Below are positions 18,298 through 26,358 of a stretch of 64,000 nucleotides of DNA, piece by piece. The stretch covers positions 434,001 to 498,000 of the forward strand of contig JAJCXR010000054.1 of assembly GCA_029263315.1 (NCBI GenBank), read 5' to 3'. How positions within the stretch are numbered: position 1 is the first letter of the stretch; each line of letters begins with the position of its first letter. Source of the DNA: Acidobacteriota bacterium. Lineage in GTDB: Bacteria; Acidobacteriota; Thermoanaerobaculia; Multivoradales; J023. Below the pieces are notes generated by a model that did not search any database, was not told where the DNA came from, and was given only the letters and a program-made list of their open reading frames with translations. The translations under genes were made by a program, and so were the position numbers.

Positions 18298-19095
18298 CTA
18301 GTCGGGGCGTTGCAAGCCCGGCGGCAGGCTGATGCCATGCTTTAGGCACAGGCTCGCCACCTCGCGCTGCTCCCCATCTTCTAATTCCATACCTTCCAAC
18401 AAATCAGGCCGTTTCAACAACGTCGCCTCGAAAGCGCGACGGCGACGCCATGCGGTGATGTCGCCATGGTGACCCGACAACAACACCTCGGGCACCTCGA
18501 GACCTTCGATCTCACGCGGCCGCGTGTAGTGAGGATAGTCCAACAATCCGTGGCGGAAACTATCCTGCTCCACTGAATCGGCCAACTGCACCACCCCGGG
18601 AATCTGCCGCGACAGCGCTTCGATGAGCACCATCGCCGGCAGCTCGCCACCGGAGAGCACGTAATCTCCGATCGATAGCTCTTCGTCGACCACCTGCAGG
18701 CGCACCCGCTCGTCGATACCTTCGTAGCGTCCGCAGAGCAGCATCAGACGGGGACGCTCTGCCAGCTGCCGAACCTTCGCCTCGTCCAGCCGTTGCCCTT
18801 GGGGCGACATCAAGATGCGCCAGGGTTTGACCTCGGCAGCTGTCGTGGCATCCCCTTGCGGGCTCGGCTGCGACAGGGCGCGAACCGCCGCCAACCAGGG
18901 TTGCGCCGTCATCACCATGCCGCCCCCACCTCCGTAAGGCTCGTCATCGACGCTGCGATGGCGATCGGAGGTGTGATGCCGCAAGTCATGGACTGCGACA
19001 TCGAGCAGACCACGTTCCATGGCCCGACCGATCAGACTGGTGACGAGAAACGGTTCAAAGAGCTGCGGAAAGATCGTCAGGACTTGGATGTGCAT
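18298..19095 (-). CDS. trmD: tRNA (guanine-37-N1)-methyltransferase
   Basis: A 265-residue SPOUT-class methyltransferase that makes m1G37 in tRNA and prevents frameshifting. Seen in order: HIQVLTIFPQLFEPF at the start, VDDEPYGGGGGMVM, LLCGRYEGIDERV, and IGDYVLSGGELPAMVLIEA with the knot-forming SAM site. ATG 19095 gives the standard N terminus and overlaps rimM by 19 bases; the frame continues ten codons further upstream. It belongs to the conserved rpsP-rimM-trmD-rplS group. Confidence 0.96.
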   Translation of the reverse strand: MHIQVLTIFPQLFEPFLVTSLIGRAMERGLLDVAVHDLRHHTSDRHRSVDDEPYGGGGGMVMTAQPWLAAVRALSQPSPQGDATTAAEVKPWRILMSPQGQRLDEAKVRQLAERPRLMLLCGRYEGIDERVRLQVVDEELSIGDYVLSGGELPAMVLIEALSRQIPGVVQLADSVEQDSFRHGLLDYPHYTRPREIEGLEVPEVLLSGHHGDITAWRRRRAFEATLLKRPDLLEGMELEDGEQREVASLCLKHGISLPPGLQRPD

Positions 19096-19664
19096 GTCTC
19101 GACGAGCCCCGCCGGCAGTCTCCACTCGATGCGTTTGCCCGCCGTGTCGACCTGGCCTAGAAAGGCATCGACAAAAGGCAGGAGAAGCTTTTCTTCGCCG
19201 CGGGCGACCTGTAGCAACGTGCCACCGCCATCCTCGACGACATCGATCACCTCGCCCAGATCACCGAGCTCGGCATCGACACAACGGCAACCGAGCAACT
19301 CGAAGTAGTAGTACAACCCATCCGGCGCTGCGGGCACCTGATCGCTATCGACTTCCAATCTACTACCGCTCAAGGCTTCCGCTTGATCCCGATCCGCGAT
19401 GCCGTCGAAGGCCACCAAGAGGCCGCCCTTGACCGGTCGACTTTGGAGTACCGTCAGTCGCCCGGCGGGCCGGCCGGCTTTGACGACCCACAGCTCGGAT
19501 CCCCGAACGAAGCGTTCGGCGATGTCACTGTGGACCTCCACTTTGACCTCACCGCGCAACCCATGGGCTTTGCCAATCTCTCCGACGAGCACCCTGTCCG
19601 GCTCGGCCGCCACCGTCCCATTGCGCTGGACGGAAGGTTCAGGTTTCGCGGATCTCGAGGCCAT
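19077..19664 (-). CDS. rimM: 16S rRNA processing protein RimM
   Basis: A 195-residue RimM, an assembly factor that binds S19 during maturation of the 30S head. The N-terminal domain has GEIGKAHGLRGEVKVEV, and the PRC-barrel domain has YYYFELLGCRCVD followed by LLLPFVDAFLGQVD. ATG codons at 19694, 19676 and 19664 are all in frame without a clear ribosome site. I use the last, which overlaps khpA by 26 bases. Its 3' end overlaps trmD. Translation of khpA-rimM-trmD is therefore probably coupled. Confidence 0.94.
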   Translation of the reverse strand: MASRSAKPEPSVQRNGTVAAEPDRVLVGEIGKAHGLRGEVKVEVHSDIAERFVRGSELWVVKAGRPAGRLTVLQSRPVKGGLLVAFDGIADRDQAEALSGSRLEVDSDQVPAAPDGLYYYFELLGCRCVDAELGDLGEVIDVVEDGGGTLLQVARGEEKLLLPFVDAFLGQVDTAGKRIEWRLPAGLVETCTSKS

Positions 19665-19926
19665 ACTTGCAACCATCGAGACTGGCTCGAGCATCCAGCA
19701 GAGTGCGAATGGCGCGCACGGTGCGCCCCTTGCGTCCGATCACCTTGCCGAGATCCTCTTCCGCCACCATGGCTTGAAACTGGGTATTGCCGCGGTTCTT
19801 ACGCTCTTCGATGTGCACTTCTTCTGGGAAGTCCACCATCCAGGAGAGCAACTTGCGGAGATCGCGCCCCAGGAGGCTGATCTTCGGTTGGGAGGACGAC
19901 TTACCGTGACCTTGGTGTCTACTCAA
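19639..19926 (-). CDS. khpA: KH-domain RNA-binding protein KhpA
   Basis: A 95-residue protein with a single KH fold. The GxxG loop is seen in GKVIGRKGRTVRAIRTLL. KhpA-type proteins bind RNA, often together with KhpB/EloR. The gene stands between rpsP and rimM, its usual place. The start is TTG 19926 with AGAGG upstream, giving a 20-residue lead before the usual LRKLLSWMVDFPEEV; an internal ATG would delete the first helix. Confidence 0.92.
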   Translation of the reverse strand: MSRHQGHGKSSSQPKISLLGRDLRKLLSWMVDFPEEVHIEERKNRGNTQFQAMVAEEDLGKVIGRKGRTVRAIRTLLDARASLDGCKYGLEIRET

Positions 19927-19974
19927 AGCTCTTTACCTCTTGCGTTGACCTGCTGTTGGCTCGACGAGCCAACA

Positions 19975-20388
19975 TCAAGCGTCTTCCGCTGCCTCGGGTG
20001 CGGCATCCTCAGCCGGGGCACTTGCCTCGACGGCGGGCGTTGCTTCGCTGGCTGCGGCTTCTTGGGCGGGCGCCTCTTCAGTTTTCGCCTTTTTGGGCGA
20101 CGACTTCTTGGCAGGAGCCGCTTCTTCGGCGGGCGCTTCCGGCGTCAGATCGCCACGCTTGGCCTTGGCCACCAACTTGGCCACCGTCTCCGAAGGCTTG
20201 GCACCTTGGTTGGTCCAGTGTTCGAAGCGGTCGACATCGATGCTGACCACCGACGGGGATTGGCGGGGGTCATAGAATCCGAGCTCTTCGATGGCCGAAG
20301 AACTGGGACGACGGCGGCCATCCGAAACCACGACCCGATAAAAGGGGCGATGCCGGCTGCCTTTTCGGCTGAGCCGAATCTTCAACAT
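19975..20388 (-). CDS. rpsP: 30S ribosomal protein S16 with an alanine-rich tail
   Basis: A 137-residue S16. The start ATG 20388 has GGAGGAAG seven bases upstream and gives the standard N terminus MLKIRLSRKGSRHRPFYRVV. The core ends at about residue 85 (ETVAKLVAKAKRG). The remaining ~50 residues are an Ala/Glu/Pro/Lys tail (APAEEAAPAKKSSPKKAK and on), longer than in typical S16 (about 80-90 residues) but of a kind found in some phyla. It is the first gene of the translation operon, so the promoter is expected in the ~330 bp upstream. Confidence 0.96.
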   Translation of the reverse strand: MLKIRLSRKGSRHRPFYRVVVSDGRRRPSSSAIEELGFYDPRQSPSVVSIDVDRFEHWTNQGAKPSETVAKLVAKAKRGDLTPEAPAEEAAPAKKSSPKKAKTEEAPAQEAAASEATPAVEASAPAEDAAPEAAEDA

Positions 20389-20719
20389 GTTCTCTTCCTC
20401 CGTTGTGCTATCCAAATGCGCGGAACGAGCTCCGCGGCGCGGGATCTTTGAAAGCGCGGGGCGCACGATTTGCAGGCACACGAACAGCCCGCACCGCACT
20501 CAGGCCGCGCAAGGGGCCGGATATTAGCAGGAACCGACCGACAGCGCTAGTGCCTTGGCTAGCAATCTACACCAGGAGAGCTCAACACCGTCGAGCGGCT
20601 CGGTCGATGAGCCGAGCTCCCGCACTGGGATAGGATAGAGCTTGGATCCGAGGCTGTCGACCCACTTTCGCAGCGCCCATAACCCATCGCCCATCGCCAA
20701 TATCTGAAAGAGGCATACT
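20389..20719. other. divergent intergenic region between rpsP and the MBL-fold gene
   Basis: About 330 bp without a gene I can support. It should hold the rpsP operon promoter on the minus strand and the promoter of the metallo-hydrolase on the plus strand. I could not assign convincing -35/-10 boxes on either strand. The rpsP frame stays open for 37 codons here, but this is rejected as coding. Confidence 0.5.
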
Positions 20720-22159
20720 TTGAACGAGCTGACCTTCCTCGGCGCCGCCGGTACCGTCACCGGCTCGAAGCACTTGCTTCGCATAGGTGAGCATCGAGTG
20801 CTCATCGACTGCGGCCTTTTCCAAGGGCGCAAAGAGCTCCGACTGCTGAACTGGGAACCCTTTCCCGTGCCGCCCCAGAGCCTCGATTGGGTCGTTCTCA
20901 CCCACGCCCACATCGATCATATCGGCTACCTGCCCCGTTTGATCCGCCAAGGATTTGCCGGACGGGTCTTGGCCACCCCGGCCAGCCGGGATCTGGCACA
21001 GGTGCTGCTGCGCGACGCCGGCAAGCTTCAGGAAGAAGAGGCCAGGTACCACAACAAGAAGAAATCGTCGAAGCATACGCCCGCCGAGCCTCTGTACACG
21101 GAGGAGGACGGCATCGCTGCCGCCGAGCGTATCGAGACGCTGAGCTACCAGCAATGGAAGCGGCTGCTGCCGGGGCTGGCGGTACAGTACCAACGGGCGG
21201 GCCATATCCTGGGCTCCGCCACCGTGACCTTTCAAGTGGACGACGGCGCCACCGGGCGTCGCATTGTATTCTCGGGCGATATCGGACGCTACGATGGTCT
21301 GCTACAACTGCCACCCGAACCCATCGGCGAGGCGGATTACGTGATCATGGAGTCCACCTACGGCGGTTCTCTACACTCCCTGGACGAAGTCGAAGACCCT
21401 CCCGATCCCAAGCCCGGCTATCACTATGGACCGCCCCGGCTGCAGTTGGAGAAGGCCATCCTGGGGGCTATTCGGCGGGGCGGGGCTCTGCTCATCCCAG
21501 CCTTTGCCGTGGCCCGAACCCAAACGCTGCTCTATTTGATCAACGAGCTGGAGAAGGAAGGGCGCATCCCGGCCCTGCCCATTTTTCTCGACAGCCCGAT
21601 GGCCATCGACGCCACCGACATCTACCGCCGCCACGGCTACGATCTCAAGCCGGAAATCCGCCGTCAGCTGGAGACCGGCAAGACCCCCCTGCGGCCACAG
21701 CGCCTCGAAATTACTCGGACTCCAGAACAGTCCCGCGCCATCAACACCCAACGGGGGCCGCTGATTATCCTGTCGGCCAGCGGCATGGCCACCGGTGGCC
21801 GTGTCTTACACCATTTACTGCAACGGGCAGAACAACCGAGCACCACCATCCTGTTGAGCGGTTTTCAAGTGCCGGGGACCCGCGGCTGGCGACTGCAGCA
21901 GGGGGAGAAGTCGCTGCGCCTGTTCGGCCAAGTCATCAGCATCCATGCCGCCGTCGAGACCTTGACCGGTCTTTCGGCGCACGGCGACCAGGGGGATCTC
22001 ATGGATTGGCTTCAAACCTCCCGAAGGCCTCCCGAGCAGACCTTTCTGGTGCACGGGGAGCCAAAGGCCAGCGAGCAATTGAGATCTCACATCGACCGGA
22101 CGCTCGGATGGCCGGTGGTGGTACCTGCCAGGGGCCAATCCTTCCCGATCCGCAGCTGA
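20720..22159 (+). CDS. MBL-fold beta-CASP metallo-hydrolase (RNA-processing type)
   Basis: A 479-residue hydrolase of the CPSF73/YsxC-like beta-CASP group. The di-zinc motif THAHIDHIG lies at 61-69 (His62, His64, Asp66, His67). Later ligands are in RAGHILGSATV and FSGDIGRYD. Beta-CASP elements include MESTYGG, LIPAFAVARTQTLLYLINEL, IFLDSPMA and the late SASGMATGGRVLHHL and GLSAHGDQGDL. Such enzymes are usually endo- or exoribonucleases. The start is TTG 20720, preceded by AAAGAGG at six bases. It is transcribed divergently from rpsP and stands alone. Confidence 0.92.
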   Translation: MNELTFLGAAGTVTGSKHLLRIGEHRVLIDCGLFQGRKELRLLNWEPFPVPPQSLDWVVLTHAHIDHIGYLPRLIRQGFAGRVLATPASRDLAQVLLRDAGKLQEEEARYHNKKKSSKHTPAEPLYTEEDGIAAAERIETLSYQQWKRLLPGLAVQYQRAGHILGSATVTFQVDDGATGRRIVFSGDIGRYDGLLQLPPEPIGEADYVIMESTYGGSLHSLDEVEDPPDPKPGYHYGPPRLQLEKAILGAIRRGGALLIPAFAVARTQTLLYLINELEKEGRIPALPIFLDSPMAIDATDIYRRHGYDLKPEIRRQLETGKTPLRPQRLEITRTPEQSRAINTQRGPLIILSASGMATGGRVLHHLLQRAEQPSTTILLSGFQVPGTRGWRLQQGEKSLRLFGQVISIHAAVETLTGLSAHGDQGDLMDWLQTSRRPPEQTFLVHGEPKASEQLRSHIDRTLGWPVVVPARGQSFPIRS

Positions 22160-22275
22160 GGGCATGGGTGCGTGGGGGTGGGAGCAAGGAGCTGACGGCA
22201 GCCCCCTCGGTGTTGGGTCGATTCGCGGCCTGAAGACGTCCCGGCCCGGTCATCGAAGAAGCTGCCGTCATTTAC

Positions 22276-22356
22276 TTATTGCGCAGCTTCTTCTACCTCT
22301 GTGTCATCGAATGAGAATTTTCTTGATCGGCGTCTCGTATCAAGAGCTAGTCGCAT
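22276..22356 (-). pseudogene. remnant of a VapC-like PIN toxin
   Basis: A 26-codon frame starts with ATG 22356 inside the last codons of the antitoxin gene, overlapping it by ten bases, the normal toxin-after-antitoxin geometry. It begins MRLALDT, the usual opening of short VapC/PIN proteins including the first catalytic Asp. It then runs through RRRSRKFSFDDTEVEEAAQ to a TAA. Nothing PIN-like follows in this frame, so the other acidic residues of the active site are gone. I read it as a toxin deleted after its first ~25 codons. The identification rests on a short match. Confidence 0.5.
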
Positions 22357-22598
22357 GTCTTCCACAAGTCGGGGTCTATCCGGCGCTGATCGGCAAGAGC
22401 TTCATCAACCTCGGATTCCTCAAGCCACGAACCCGAAAAATCTCCCAAATCTCGATACTTGATGGCTTCTTGCGTCAACCCCACGCCACGCTCGAGGGCC
22501 TCAATGGCGACTCGATTCAGGCTCTTGAGCTGCTTGGCTGCAACTTCTCTCAGGGCACGGTCAAGGTGGGTGGGGATGTTGCGGAGGGTGTATTGCAT
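22347..22598 (-). CDS. ribbon-helix-helix antitoxin-like protein
   Basis: An 83-residue protein opening MQYTLRNIPTHLDRALREVA, the N-terminal strand and helix of FitA/VapB-type RHH proteins, then KSLNRVAIEALERG. The C-terminal half (LEESEVDEALADQRRIDPDLWK) would be the toxin-binding arm. ATG 22598 gives the canonical N terminus; an ATG ten codons upstream is possible. The partner toxin is reduced to a remnant (22276-22356), so this looks like an orphan antitoxin that may still bind its own promoter or neutralise related toxins. Confidence 0.75.
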   Translation of the reverse strand: MQYTLRNIPTHLDRALREVAAKQLKSLNRVAIEALERGVGLTQEAIKYRDLGDFSGSWLEESEVDEALADQRRIDPDLWKTCD

Positions 22599-22702
22599 AC
22601 CTGCATTGTGAGCTCCCCGCGCAGGCACATCAAACTGGAACCGATGAGCGGCTTGAGCGCCATGCTCTGAGACCCCATACTCTGAGGCCCATACTCACAG
22701 CT

Positions 22703-23503
22703 TCAATGCATGCCATGCCCATGGACGGCGGTGCCGTCGACGCAGCAGGCTCGCCACAGCATGAAGAGACCCACCGCCACCAGCAGCAGCGCCGCCCATT
22801 GATTGCTCCGCGACGCCCACCAGGCATAGGTGGGGCCGAGTCGCTGTCCCAGGGACCGCCCCACCGTCGGCACGGCGGCAAAGACCAGCGACAGGGCCGG
22901 TAGGGTACCGAGACCGAAGCAGATCATCGCCACGGCGCCATGGAGCGGCGTCGGCAAGGTGGTGACGACCCACAGGGCGCTATAGGTCATGGCACAGGGC
23001 AAGAACCCCATCACCAACCCGACCAAGAAGCGCGCCGACGGCTGCGGCGCCCGCAACAGACTCCCCAAGATGCCGCGACGACGGTGCAAGAGCTGTTGGC
23101 AAGAGTCCACCCAACCGGCCGCTTTACCACCGGGCAGCCCCCACCAGGCGACCAGTCCACCCAGCACGACGGCGCAGGCGACGGCCATCGACAGCGTCCG
23201 CTGCAGGCCGGCGCTCGCGGCGCCGAGGCGCAGCCCGGAGCCGGCCCAAGCGGCCAAAAAACCCAGCAGGCCGTAGGTCCAGATGCGCCCCGCATGATAG
23301 AGCCCCAAATCCAAGGCCAGGCTCCAACGCCGAGGGGCGGCAGGCGACTCCGCCGTCGTTGATTCACCGTCCGTTGGCGAGACCTTCGAGGGCAGCAGAC
23401 GGGAAAAGGCCAGCAAGATGGGGCCACACATGCCAACGCAGTGCAGGCTGCCCAGCAGGCCCGCCATGAACAGAGCACCGAACCAGGGTAGGGACTCAGA
23501 CAC
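22703..23503 (-). CDS. COG2836/TauE-SafE-like membrane protein of the cbb3 cluster
   Basis: A 266-residue protein with six or more membrane segments. The conserved GSLHCVGMCGP lies at residues 18-28 and MGFLPCAMTYSALWV near the middle. The latter Cys-containing segment resembles DsbD-type and copper-handling transporters. Members of this family sit beside ccoI in many cbb3 oxidase clusters and are thought to help copper supply or assembly. The start is GTG 23503, overlapping the ccoI stop by eight bases. It is the last gene of the operon. Confidence 0.85.
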   Translation of the reverse strand: MSESLPWFGALFMAGLLGSLHCVGMCGPILLAFSRLLPSKVSPTDGESTTAESPAAPRRWSLALDLGLYHAGRIWTYGLLGFLAAWAGSGLRLGAASAGLQRTLSMAVACAVVLGGLVAWWGLPGGKAAGWVDSCQQLLHRRRGILGSLLRAPQPSARFLVGLVMGFLPCAMTYSALWVVTTLPTPLHGAVAMICFGLGTLPALSLVFAAVPTVGRSLGQRLGPTYAWWASRSNQWAALLLVAVGLFMLWRACCVDGTAVHGHGMH

Positions 23504-25805
23504 GCTGGCGCTCCACGTTCAAACCCTCAGCCAAGCTTTCGGCCAACGGCTCAGCAGATGGCTCGACGCCGGGCCGAGGCATCTCGGTGGGCCCGGCGTC
23601 GATCACCCGGCCTGCCGTCATCGACAACCGCACCACCACCAAGCTGGACAGGACCATCGCCACGGCGGCGAGGACCGGCGTCAGGCGCCCCGTGGCGGCC
23701 AGCAAGATACCGACGGAATTGAAACCGAAGGCCCAGGCGAGATTGGCCCGAATGCGACCCCGCACATGGCGCGCCAGCATCAATAGGAACGGAATACGCT
23801 CGAGCCGGTCACTGGTCAGACGCACGTTGCCCGAGGTTTGCGCCAACTCGCTGGCCGAGCCCATGGCGATACCGAGGTCGGCCGCCGCCAACACCGGCCC
23901 GTCATTTAGACCATCCCCCACCATGGCGACCAGCTCACCCTCGCTCCGCGCGGCGTTGAGGCGGGCCACCTTGTCGTCCGGCAACAGGCCACCCTCGGCC
24001 TTTAATGCCAGCCGCTGCCCCAGCCGCTGGGTCACCGGGGGACGATCACCGCTCAAGATCTCCGCCGTCACCCCCAGGGCTCGCAAGTGGGCCACCGCCG
24101 CGGCGGCCCCGGGTCGCAGGGCCTCGTGCAGATCGAATCGGGCCCAGACCTGTTGCGGGTCCATCAAATAGAGGGGGTTGGTCAGCTCGGCGGCCGCCGA
24201 GCCGTCGTCACGCCAGGCCAGGGGATCGGCTGTCAGACCATAGGCCGCCAAGAGCCGTTGCCCACCCAGCGCCAGTGTTGCCTCGTCCGTACCACCGTCT
24301 GTCCTGTCGTCCAGACCACCGTGCGTATCCTCACCCTGCTCATCGTCCAGGCCAGGGACAGCTGCCATTTGCCCTTCGATACCCAAGCCGGGAAGCTGCC
24401 GAGAGCGTTTCGGAGGGGTGGGCCTCAACCCTTGGCGACGGGCCTCGGCGACCACCGCCAAGGCGATGGGATGGTGACTGGCGGCTTCCAGGCTGGCGGC
24501 CTGGAGCAGAGCCTGCCCCGGCTCCAGGCCCGGTGCCGTGACGGTGGCGGCCAGCACCAAGCGCGGGCTGGTGAGGGTGCCTGTTTTATCGAAGAAGAGT
24601 CGATCGATCAGCGCCGCTTGCTCCAAGGTGGCGGCGGAATCCACCAGGATACCGGCCTCCGCCGCCCGCCGCAGGCCCTGCCAGGTGGCCAGGGGGGCCG
24701 CCAGCCCGAGGGCGCAAGGACAGCTGATCAACAAGACGCTGAGGGCGGTCAGCAGCCCCTGCGTGGGTTGCCCGTGCCAGGCATGGTAGGCCAGCAACGA
24801 GACCGCCAGCAGCAGCACGGACGGCACAAAGACGCGGCTCACCCGATCGGCCAGGCGCTGGGCGGCCGGTTTCTCGCGGCGGGCCCGCTCGAGGCTGCGT
24901 TCCATGTGGGCCAGGACGGTGGTGTCCCCCACCTGCTCGGCCCGTATCCACAGCTGCCCGTCCAGGTTGATCGAGCCCGCCAACACAGCGCTTCCCTCGG
25001 CCACCGGCCGCGGTTGCGACTCACCGGTCAAGCTGGAGGTGTCGAGGTGGCTGCTACCCTCCGAGACGCGGCCATCGACGGCCACCACGTCTCCGGGCAG
25101 GAAACGTAGGTGATCGCCTTGCGTCACCGTGTCGAGGTCCGCCGTCAGCTCTTCTCCGAGCCCCGCCTCGCCGCGACGCCGCACCCGGACCTGCCGCGGC
25201 AGGACCGACAACAAACGACAGGCGACGCGGGCCGCACGCCGTTTGGCCGAGGCTTCCAGATGGCTGCCCAAGGTCACCGCCACCAGCACCAAGGCGGCGG
25301 TATCGAAGTAGAGGCTGCCGCGGCCACTCAAAGTATGCCAAACGCTCAGGATATAGGCCGAGGCCACGCCGACGAGAATCAGCATTTGGGTCGGCACTTG
25401 CCGGGCCGCTGACAGCAAGGGCACACCGAGCAAGACGACCACGCCGGTACACAGGAAGAGGGCCAGGTACGCAAACAGGCTGCCCAGGGCCTGATCACCC
25501 GGCGAGCCGACGGCGGACCCCTGAGGGAAGATGTCACGGGCGTAGGACAGCCAGCTGGCCGCCATGATGTTGAGGGTCAGGAAGACGCCCATGCCGAGCC
25601 GCAGGAAAAGCGTCGTCGGGGGCGCCGAGGCCGCTGTCTCACCGCCGGTGTCGCCCGCCGCATCTTCCAACACCGGCAAGGCCAGACCATGGGCCACGCG
25701 GCAACCGAAACAACAGAAGGATCGCTGCGACGGTGGCCCGCCGCCGGTGACGGGCAAACCGCAATGCTGGCACGATCCCTCGGCAAGATCGTCGGTCAGG
25801 GACAT
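23496..25805 (-). CDS. ccoI: CcoI/FixI-type copper P1B ATPase
   Basis: A 769-residue P-type ATPase that exports copper for maturation of cbb3 oxidase. It has an N-terminal cysteine cluster (Cys12, Cys15; FCCFGC at 30-35), eight predicted membrane segments, CPCALGLAAP in the metal channel, the phosphorylation site DKTGTLTS and the hinge GDGLNDGPVLAAADLGIAMG. The membrane part begins directly after a low-complexity stretch, so the HMA domain usual in CcoI is missing. The nucleotide domain carries an acidic Gly/Asp-rich insertion (DDEQGEDTHGGLDDRTDGG). It lies between the small CcoQ-like gene and the COG2836 gene. Confidence 0.92.
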   Translation of the reverse strand: MSLTDDLAEGSCQHCGLPVTGGGPPSQRSFCCFGCRVAHGLALPVLEDAAGDTGGETAASAPPTTLFLRLGMGVFLTLNIMAASWLSYARDIFPQGSAVGSPGDQALGSLFAYLALFLCTGVVVLLGVPLLSAARQVPTQMLILVGVASAYILSVWHTLSGRGSLYFDTAALVLVAVTLGSHLEASAKRRAARVACRLLSVLPRQVRVRRRGEAGLGEELTADLDTVTQGDHLRFLPGDVVAVDGRVSEGSSHLDTSSLTGESQPRPVAEGSAVLAGSINLDGQLWIRAEQVGDTTVLAHMERSLERARREKPAAQRLADRVSRVFVPSVLLLAVSLLAYHAWHGQPTQGLLTALSVLLISCPCALGLAAPLATWQGLRRAAEAGILVDSAATLEQAALIDRLFFDKTGTLTSPRLVLAATVTAPGLEPGQALLQAASLEAASHHPIALAVVAEARRQGLRPTPPKRSRQLPGLGIEGQMAAVPGLDDEQGEDTHGGLDDRTDGGTDEATLALGGQRLLAAYGLTADPLAWRDDGSAAAELTNPLYLMDPQQVWARFDLHEALRPGAAAAVAHLRALGVTAEILSGDRPPVTQRLGQRLALKAEGGLLPDDKVARLNAARSEGELVAMVGDGLNDGPVLAAADLGIAMGSASELAQTSGNVRLTSDRLERIPFLLMLARHVRGRIRANLAWAFGFNSVGILLAATGRLTPVLAAVAMVLSSLVVVRLSMTAGRVIDAGPTEMPRPGVEPSAEPLAESLAEGLNVERQRV

Positions 25806-25811
25806 GGCAGG

Positions 25812-25967
25812 TCAGCGCAACAGGATGTTGCGGACCAAATAGAAAACACCACCGGCAAAGAATGAGATCCACAGGACCGTGGCATACCAAGGGAAGGCAT
25901 ATCCTTGGTAGCTCAAATACTTGTGCCTCTTGAAGGGACGCTCTTCGTCCTGGGTTTCATGGGCCAT
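25812..25967 (-). CDS. 51-residue single-pass membrane protein of the cbb3 operon
   Basis: A 51-codon gene, overlapping the 3' end of the preceding gene by 11 bases and ending six bases before ccoI. Its product begins MAHETQDEERPFKRHKY and has one membrane helix (TVLWISFFAGGVFYLV, about 30-45) with a short basic tail RNILLR. Size, topology and place suggest a CcoQ- or CcoS-like accessory subunit, although the sequence is not clearly either. The overlap with its upstream neighbour argues for translational coupling. Confidence 0.75.
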   Translation of the reverse strand: MAHETQDEERPFKRHKYLSYQGYAFPWYATVLWISFFAGGVFYLVRNILLR

Positions 25968-26358
25968 TTTGTTGCTGTTCCTCCTGCTGCTCGATTTCCC
26001 AGTGCAACTCGAGCATGCGGTATTTGGCGGCTTCGATGTCTCGAAACTGGCCCGACAGATAGGCCCAGAAGAAGAGGCAGAAGAAGCCGGCGGCGACCAG
26101 GAGATAGTTGAGCACAGGAATCAGGAAGGACGCCAAGGCATCGCTGCCGTCGGTGGTGGCGATGTTGAAGAATTCGAAGAGCTTCATGAAGAAGGCACTG
26201 CCGGCCACCAGCACTAAGGTGACGCTGAAAGCCCAAAGAAACCAGCGGGCCCTCGGCGACGGCTCCTGATCGATCTCCGGCACCACCTGCAGGCCATGCC
26301 TTGACCCTCGGCGTCGCTTCTCTTCGTTTGCTGTCGGGTTGGTCTTCGTTGAGCTCAT
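25957..26358 (-). CDS. small two-helix membrane protein in the cbb3 operon
   Basis: A 133-residue protein. A basic N-terminal region (NEEKRRRGSRHG) is followed by two membrane helices, WFLWAFSVTLVLVAGSAFFM and LIPVLNYLLVAAGFFCLFFW. A C-terminal coiled-coil-like tail is rich in Glu/Gln (MLELHWEIEQQEEQQQ). The ATG overlaps the ccoO stop (ATGA). I recognise no family. A role as an assembly or linker subunit of the oxidase is inferred from the operon. Confidence 0.75.
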   Translation of the reverse strand: MSSTKTNPTANEEKRRRGSRHGLQVVPEIDQEPSPRARWFLWAFSVTLVLVAGSAFFMKLFEFFNIATTDGSDALASFLIPVLNYLLVAAGFFCLFFWAYLSGQFRDIEAAKYRMLELHWEIEQQEEQQQNGP

